NCBI GenBank assembly: GCA_021521415.1
Contig: JAIQDT010007342.1
Span: 1-64,000 of the forward strand
DNA: 64,000 bases
Direction of reading: 5' to 3'
From: Bidens hawaiensis
Taxonomy: Eukaryota > Streptophyta > Magnoliopsida > Asterales > Asteraceae
This document shows, in pieces, positions 63,651 through 64,000 of this stretch. The notes under the pieces are model-generated. The model did no database searches, was not told where the DNA came from, and saw nothing but the letters and a program-made list of their open reading frames with translations. A program made the translations under genes and the position numbers. The first letter of the stretch is position 1. The number at the start of each line of letters is the position of its first letter.

Positions 63651-64000
63651 ATAATCACTCATAGACTTTGTGGCTGATTTTAGTAGCGACATGCAGAAAG
63701 AAGCCGACTTAGAGGTTCAACAACGTGAAGAAACCAAGGATCCTTGGATCCTCTTTACAGATGGAGCTTCCAATGTAAGAGGAACATGATTAGGTATCCT
63801 ACTGAAATTGCCACAGGGGGACATATTACCCCAGTCTATAGCTTGTGAGTTCCAAGCGACGAATATTGAGGCAGAGTATGAAGCTCTGATCGCAGGTTTG
63901 CAATTAGCTAAATGCATGAGGATCAGGTATCTTCAAGTATATAAAGATTCATTGTTGATAGCTCATATGCCGTTAAAGGTGAAAAACTAATCAAATTTCT
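63651..64000 (+). pseudogene. Start of the second RNase H of element D
   Basis: LFTDGASNVRGT at about 63752 is followed by a TGA (63787) and GILLKLPQGDILPQSIACEF. NIEAEYEALIAGLQLAKCMR and LQVYKDSLLIAH follow. In the third motif Lys-Asp-Ser replaces the Val-Asp-Ser of other copies. The domain continues beyond the window. Confidence 0.75.

Larger units (their letters stand above)
59069..64000 (+). mobile_element. Tat-type Ty3/gypsy element D (runs off the window, RT core deleted)
   Basis: The element starts with an 847-bp LTR, a PBS, gag, protease, a shortened RT, RNase H and the beginning of the second RNase H. It lies on the plus strand, head to head with C, and begins inside C's 5' LTR. Its end and its 3' LTR are outside the window. 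Between the linker and the YIDD box of RT about 500-600 bp present in A and B are missing. Confidence 0.88.

Overview
The window is nuclear DNA of a flowering plant. The evidence is AT-rich spacer DNA, GT-AG introns and dense nesting of plant-type transposons: chromodomain-type and Tat-type Ty3/gypsy elements, a Ty1/copia element, Helitron ends, CACTA, Harbinger and hAT MITEs, and SINE-like pieces. The element mix would suit a eudicot such as an Asteraceae species, but that is a weak inference. I see no bacterial genes, CRISPR array or rRNA. One short segment is a plausible host gene.

Layout. (1) 1-15592: a decayed chromodomain-type gypsy element (called T), plus strand. Its 3' LTR is split by a young, nearly intact copia element (called K, 6591-15022, minus strand) flanked by the 5-bp duplication ACTAT. 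(2) 15593-22560: spacer with a fold-back hairpin, a Tourist-like MITE, two Helitron 3' ends (one probable element carrying a CACTA terminus), two Harbinger MITEs placed end to end with one shared TAA, and a small MULE-like MITE. (3) 22100-24090: a probable host gene for a small membrane protein, with MITEs in its introns. (4) 24091-26324: spacer with an extreme G-run motif and a hAT MITE with a perfect 8-bp duplication. (5) 26325-29810: a complete LTR element (called E) with duplication GGTAG. It has no recognisable gag or pol and encodes about 930 residues that I cannot assign. (6) 30290-31880: a hAT MITE inserted in another of the same family, next to a tRNA-derived SINE. (7) 31978-64000: four related Tat-type gypsy elements, A, B and C on the minus strand and D on the plus strand, plus a solo LTR inside C.

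How the parts relate. The Tat elements share a PBS, a Gag with Gln/Gly/Ser-rich repeats, protease, RT, RNase H, a second RNase H and integrase. Each copy is broken differently: A lacks the integrase core, B the integrase C-terminus, C has stops and a solo LTR in its RT, and D lacks most of the RT. A and B also carry antisense exons between integrase and the 3' LTR. TAGAT flanks the outer ends of the A+B block, so B most likely inserted into A's 5' LTR and the rest of that LTR was later deleted. D starts inside C's 5' LTR. LTR differences counted by eye give a relative age order: K youngest (about 4 in 953), B older (about 16 in 695), E and A oldest (about 3%).

All element names (T, K, E, A-D) are labels used only here. 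Coordinates of domains in broken genes are approximate.
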